Shown in pieces: positions 5,502-8,742 of a stretch of 8,742 nt of DNA. This DNA comes from an uncultured Burkholderiales bacterium (GTDB lineage Bacteria; Pseudomonadota; Gammaproteobacteria; Burkholderiales; Burkholderiaceae_C): the NCBI GenBank assembly GCA_937897495.1, contig CALCBL010000573.1:1-8742 (forward strand), given 5' to 3'. The notes below the pieces were generated by a model. That model was not told the DNA's origin and did not search any database. It was given only the letters and a program-made list of their open reading frames with translations. The position numbers and the translations under genes were made by a program. The first letter of the stretch is position 1. Each line of letters begins with the position of its first letter.

Positions 5502-6968
5502 TTAACGGGGTAAGTCACTGCTTCCCATTAAGAATTCATCCACCGCGCGGGCAGCTTGTCGGCCTTCACGGATGGCCCAAACCACCAAGGATTGGCCACG
5601 GCGCATGTCGCCCGCTGCAAAAACCTTGGCCACATTGGTGGCATAGCCGCCTGTGAACTCGGTGCTGGCCTTGGCATTGCCGCGGTTGTCTTTGTCCACA
5701 CCAAATGCGTCCAAGATGGTGGTGACCGGATTGACAAAGCCCATGGCCAAGAAAACCATGTCAGCAGGGTAAGTTTTTTCGGTGCCCGGCACATTGACCA
5801 ATTTGCCGTCTTTGAATTCAATTTCGACGGTTTTCAAACCTGTGACTTTGCCTTTTTCGCCCACGAATTCTTGGGTGGAAATAGCGAATTCGCGGGTGCA
5901 ACCTTCCTCATGGCTAGAACTGGTACGCATCTTCAGGGGCCAGTAGGGCCATGTCAATGGGCGGTTTTCTTCTTCGGGCGGCTGCGGCATCACCTCAAAC
6001 TGCGTCACGCTTTTGGCGCCATGGCGGTTGGAAGTACCCACACAATCGCTGCCGGTGTCGCCGCCACCAATCACGATGACGTGTTTGCCGTCGGCGCGCA
6101 ATTGGTCTTTGAGCTTGTCACCAGCGTTGACTTTGTTTTGCTGTGGCAAGAACTCCATGGCAAAGTGAATGCCCGACAAATCACGGCCAGGCACATTCAA
6201 GTCCCGTGATTGCTCAGAGCCACCGGCCAACAACACGGCGTCAAACTCTTTCTGGAGTTGCTCTGGGCTGATGGTTTCTTTGGACCAGTTGGTCACTTTG
6301 GAGCCTTCAGGCAAATGGCCCACCATGACGCCGGTTTTCAGGGTCACGCCCTCGGCCACCAACTGCTCTGCGCGGCGGTCGATGTGCGATTTTTCCATTT
6401 TGAAATCAGGGATGCCATAACGCAGCAAGCCGCCAATGCGATCGTTCTTTTCGAACAAAGTGACGTCGTGACCGGCGCGCGCCAATTGCTGGGCCGCGGC
6501 CATGCCTGCGGGGCCAGAGCCCACCACGGCCACTTTTTTGCCTGTTTTGTGCGTGGCAGGACGGGGCTTGACCCAGCCCTCTTGCCAAGCACGGTCAATG
6601 ATGGCGTGCTCAATCGACTTGATGCCCACAGCATCGTCGGCCACATTCAAAGTGCAAGCGGCTTCGCAAGGTGCAGGGCAAATGCGGCCCGTGAACTCTG
6701 GAAAGTTGTTGGTGCTGTGCAGCACTTCAATGGCATTTTTCCAATCGCCCTGAAACACCAATTCGTTGAAATCCGGAATGATGTTGTTAACGGGGCAGCC
6801 GCTGTTGCAAAACGGTGTGCCGCAGTCCATGCACCGAGCGCTTTGCGCTTTGGCTTGCGAATCGTCCAAACCGATGACGAATTCTTTGTAGTTCTTGACA
6901 CGCTCGCTCACGGGCTTGTAGCCCTCTTCGAGTCGCTCAAATTCCATGAAACCAGTGATTTTTCCCAT
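5502..6968 (-). CDS. gltD: Glutamate synthase (NADPH) small subunit
   Basis: GltD is the beta subunit of NADPH-dependent glutamate synthase. It oxidises NADPH at FAD and passes electrons through iron-sulfur clusters to the large subunit, which makes two glutamates from glutamine and 2-oxoglutarate in the cytoplasm. The 488-residue product has an N-terminal cysteine-rich region with Cys46, Cys49, Cys54 and Cys58 ([13 protein letters not shown]) and Cys97, Cys101 and Cys105 (CPAPCEAAC). The FAD-binding fold starts at VVGSGPAG (148-155), the NADPH-binding fold at GGGDTGSD (301-308), and the end carries [20 protein letters not shown] (451-470), all family hallmarks. ATG 6968 is chosen because AAGGA lies 6 nt upstream; an in-frame TTG at 6974 touches that site and is unlikely. 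It follows gltB after 48 nt, so the two are almost certainly co-transcribed. Length is normal for the family. Confidence 0.96.
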   Translation of the reverse strand: MGKITGFMEFERLEEGYKPVSERVKNYKEFVIGLDDSQAKAQSARCMDCGTPFCNSGCPVNNIIPDFNELVFQGDWKNAIEVLHSTNNFPEFTGRICPAPCEAACTLNVADDAVGIKSIEHAIIDRAWQEGWVKPRPATHKTGKKVAVVGSGPAGMAAAQQLARAGHDVTLFEKNDRIGGLLRYGIPDFKMEKSHIDRRAEQLVAEGVTLKTGVMVGHLPEGSKVTNWSKETISPEQLQKEFDAVLLAGGSEQSRDLNVPGRDLSGIHFAMEFLPQQNKVNAGDKLKDQLRADGKHVIVIGGGDTGSDCVGTSNRHGAKSVTQFEVMPQPPEEENRPLTWPYWPLKMRTSSSHEEGCTREFAISTQEFVGEKGKVTGLKTVEIEFKDGKLVNVPGTEKTYPADMVFLAMGFVNPVTTILDAFGVDKDNRGNAKASTEFTGGYATNVAKVFAAGDMRRGQSLVVWAIREGRQAARAVDEFLMGSSDLPR

Positions 6969-6974
6969 GATCAA

Positions 6975-6979
6975 TCCTT
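6975..6979 (-). promoter_or_regulatory. Ribosome binding site of gltD
   Basis: AAGGA on the minus strand lies 6 nt before the ATG at 6968. It selects this ATG over the TTG at 6974, which directly abuts it. Confidence 0.75.
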
Positions 6980-7016
6980 GTTATTTCTGTGTGCTCAGTT
7001 AGCGCGTATTTGAAAA

Positions 7017-8742
7017 TTAGCTGGCCGCCACAGTGTCTGTGGACTTGGCTTTGGCGCTGATGTCGGTTTTGGCGGCTTCTTTGCGTGCGTTGATTTCACC
7101 CAAGGCGCGCTTGTATTCGTTCGGGAACACTTTCACAAACTTCAAGCGAGCTTGCGCCCAGTTGTCCAGCAACTCACGTGCGCGTTGGCTGCCGGTCCAC
7201 TTGTGGTGGTCTTCGAGCAATTTGCGCAATTGTGGTTCGTCGGCTTGATCACGGTGCCATACATTGCGGTCCACCGCTGCCTCTTGCTCGGCTACTGTCA
7301 GTACTTTTTCCATGCTGACCATGGCAGTGTTGCAGCGTGATGCAAATTGGCCGTCTTCGTCGTACACATAGGCAATGCCGCCGCTCATACCGGCTGCAAA
7401 GTTGCGACCTGTTTTGCCCAACACAGCCACCGTACCACCGGTCATGTATTCACAACCGTGGTCGCCCGTGCCTTCGACCACTGCAGTAGCGCCCGACAAA
7501 CGAACAGCAAAACGTTCGCCGCCCACACCTGCGAAGAAGGCTTCACCGGTGGTGGCGCCGTACATCACGGTGTTGCCCACAATGATATTTTGGCTGGCCA
7601 CGCCGCGGAATTCCAAACTTGGACGAACCACAATGCGGCCGCCCGACAAACCTTTGCCGGTGTAATCGTTGGCTTCACCGATGAGGTACAAGGTAATGCC
7701 CTTGGCCACAAACGCGCCAAAAGATTGACCGCCAGTGCCTTCAAGTTGAATGCGAATGGTGTCGTCTGGCAAACCTTCTGGGTGCACTTTGGTCACAGCG
7801 CCTGAAAGCATGGCGCCCACAGAACGATTGACGTTGCGCGCCACTTCCATGAACTGCACCTTCTCACCTTTGTCAATGGCGGCACGGCTCTTGGCAATCA
7901 GGATGTTGTCCAAAGCTTTGTCCAAGCCATGGTCTTGCACATCGACATGGCGACGGGGCACGTCGGCTGGCACATCGGGCACGGCCAACAAACGGCTGAA
8001 ATCAAGGCCGCTTGATTTCCAGTGCTCAATGCCTTTGCGGGTGTCGAGCAAGTCGGCACGGCCGATCATGTCGTCAAACTTCTTGATGCCCAACTGCGCC
8101 ATGATTTGACGCACTTCTTCGGCGATGAAGAAGAAGTAATTCACCACGTGCTCTGGCTTGCCAGAAAACTTTTTGCGCAAGGTGGGGTCTTGTGTGGCAA
8201 CGCCCACAGGGCAAGTATTTAAGTGGCATTTGCGCATCATGATGCAGCCTTCCACCACCAGCGGTGCCGTCGCAAAACCAAATTCGTCTGCGCCGAGCAA
8301 CGCGCCAACGGCAACGTCGCGACCTGTTTTCATTTGACCATCGGCTTGCACTCGGATGCGACCGCGCAAACGGTTGAGCACCAGAGTTTGCTGCGTTTCA
8401 GCCAGACCAATTTCCCAAGGGCTGCCAGCGTGCTTGATAGAAGACCAAGGCGATGCGCCGGTGCCGCCATCGTGACCGGCAATCACCACGTGATCGCTCT
8501 TGCACTTGGCCACGCCTGCGGCAATGGTGCCCACACCAATTTCAGACACCAATTTGACACTGATGTCGCTGTGCTGCGCCACGTTTTTCAAGTCGTGAAT
8601 CAGCTGCGCCAAATCTTCAATGGAGTAGATGTCGTGGTGGGGTGGTGGAGAAATCAAACCCACGCCTGGCACAGAGTGACGCAGCTTGCCGATGTAGTCG
8701 GACACTTTGCCACCGGGCAATTGACCGCCTTCACCGGGCTTA
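7017..8742 (-). CDS. gltB: Glutamate synthase (NADPH) large subunit, C-terminal part
   Basis: This is the C-terminal 574 residues of GltB, the alpha subunit of glutamate synthase; the gene enters from the right edge, and about 900-1000 upstream residues are outside (family length roughly 1500). The frame is open to 8741, beginning [18 protein letters not shown], a conserved stretch of the 2-oxoglutarate/FMN synthase domain, so the TTG at 8720 is an internal codon, not a start. FMN-site sequences include [19 protein letters not shown] (fragment residues 88-106). Cys166, Cys172 and Cys177 ([12 protein letters not shown]) match the three ligands of the [3Fe-4S] cluster that receives electrons from GltD. 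From about residue 330 comes the glycine-rich right-handed beta-helix domain ([45 protein letters not shown]). The stop at 7017 is 48 nt before gltD. No disruption is seen. Confidence 0.96.
   Translation of the reverse strand, partial: KPGEGGQLPGGKVSDYIGKLRHSVPGVGLISPPPHHDIYSIEDLAQLIHDLKNVAQHSDISVKLVSEIGVGTIAAGVAKCKSDHVVIAGHDGGTGASPWSSIKHAGSPWEIGLAETQQTLVLNRLRGRIRVQADGQMKTGRDVAVGALLGADEFGFATAPLVVEGCIMMRKCHLNTCPVGVATQDPTLRKKFSGKPEHVVNYFFFIAEEVRQIMAQLGIKKFDDMIGRADLLDTRKGIEHWKSSGLDFSRLLAVPDVPADVPRRHVDVQDHGLDKALDNILIAKSRAAIDKGEKVQFMEVARNVNRSVGAMLSGAVTKVHPEGLPDDTIRIQLEGTGGQSFGAFVAKGITLYLIGEANDYTGKGLSGGRIVVRPSLEFRGVASQNIIVGNTVMYGATTGEAFFAGVGGERFAVRLSGATAVVEGTGDHGCEYMTGGTVAVLGKTGRNFAAGMSGGIAYVYDEDGQFASRCNTAMVSMEKVLTVAEQEAAVDRNVWHRDQADEPQLRKLLEDHHKWTGSQRARELLDNWAQARLKFVKVFPNEYKRALGEINARKEAAKTDISAKAKSTDTVAAS

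Noticed and set aside
5556..7013. Two consecutive long plus-strand open frames (217 and 267 codons) antisense to gltD
   Set aside because: They lie wholly opposite a clearly functional gltD, share one frame separated by a stop, and show no recognisable domain; the second begins with TTG. This is the expected artefact of biased codon use in gltD.
8718..8720. TTG at 8720 as the start of a 567-residue protein
   Set aside because: The frame stays open to the window edge and the upstream codons read KPGEGGQ, part of a conserved GltB motif. The gene is simply cut by the window, and this TTG encodes an internal Leu.
1..8742. A novel defence, mobile or otherwise undescribed system
   Set aside because: Every long open stretch belongs to a recognisable housekeeping family in a tightly packed arrangement. 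I saw no integrase, transposase, tRNA, direct-repeat boundary, CRISPR-like array or compositional break.

Overview
The window looks like ordinary chromosomal DNA from a Gram-negative betaproteobacterium, probably a member of the Burkholderiales and perhaps Comamonadaceae-like. This rests on the protein families, a moderate GC content (estimated by eye, not computed), and the gene order gltB-gltD-mlaFED-mlaA-mlaC-mlaB-ABC exporter, which I recall as typical of that order. The genus cannot be fixed from the sequence alone. Every supportable gene lies on the minus strand, so transcription runs from high to low coordinates.

Layout, in transcription order. (1) 8742-5502: the 3' part of gltB (glutamate synthase large subunit) and complete gltD (small subunit), which together form NADPH-dependent GOGAT. 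(2) 5501-5394: a 108-nt gap containing a strong intrinsic terminator whose T-tract ends 5 nt before the mlaF start codon. (3) 5393-1447: a complete Mla set for retrograde phospholipid transport between the outer and inner membranes: mlaF (ATPase), mlaE (permease), mlaD (MCE protein), mlaA (outer-membrane lipoprotein), mlaC (periplasmic carrier) and mlaB (STAS protein). (4) 1428-1: an ABC-2 type exporter, with a complete ATPase and a permease cut by the window edge, 18 nt downstream of mlaB.

The genes are tightly packed. There are 4-nt ATGA overlaps at mlaF/mlaE and at the exporter ATPase/permease, a 1-nt overlap at mlaD/mlaA, and a strong Shine-Dalgarno overlapping the mlaE stop ahead of mlaD. 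The two looser joints are gltD/mlaF (terminator) and mlaA/mlaC (96 nt with a small hairpin and a weak promoter-like sequence). In the working model, MlaA takes mislocalised phospholipid from the outer membrane, MlaC carries it across the periplasm, and the MlaFEDB complex delivers it to the inner membrane. The substrate of the exporter is unknown.

I found no RNA genes, mobile elements, CRISPR arrays, long repeats or plus-strand genes. I see no evidence of an undescribed system. The points most worth checking are regulatory: how mlaF is expressed immediately behind a terminator, and whether the mlaA/mlaC gap carries its own signal.
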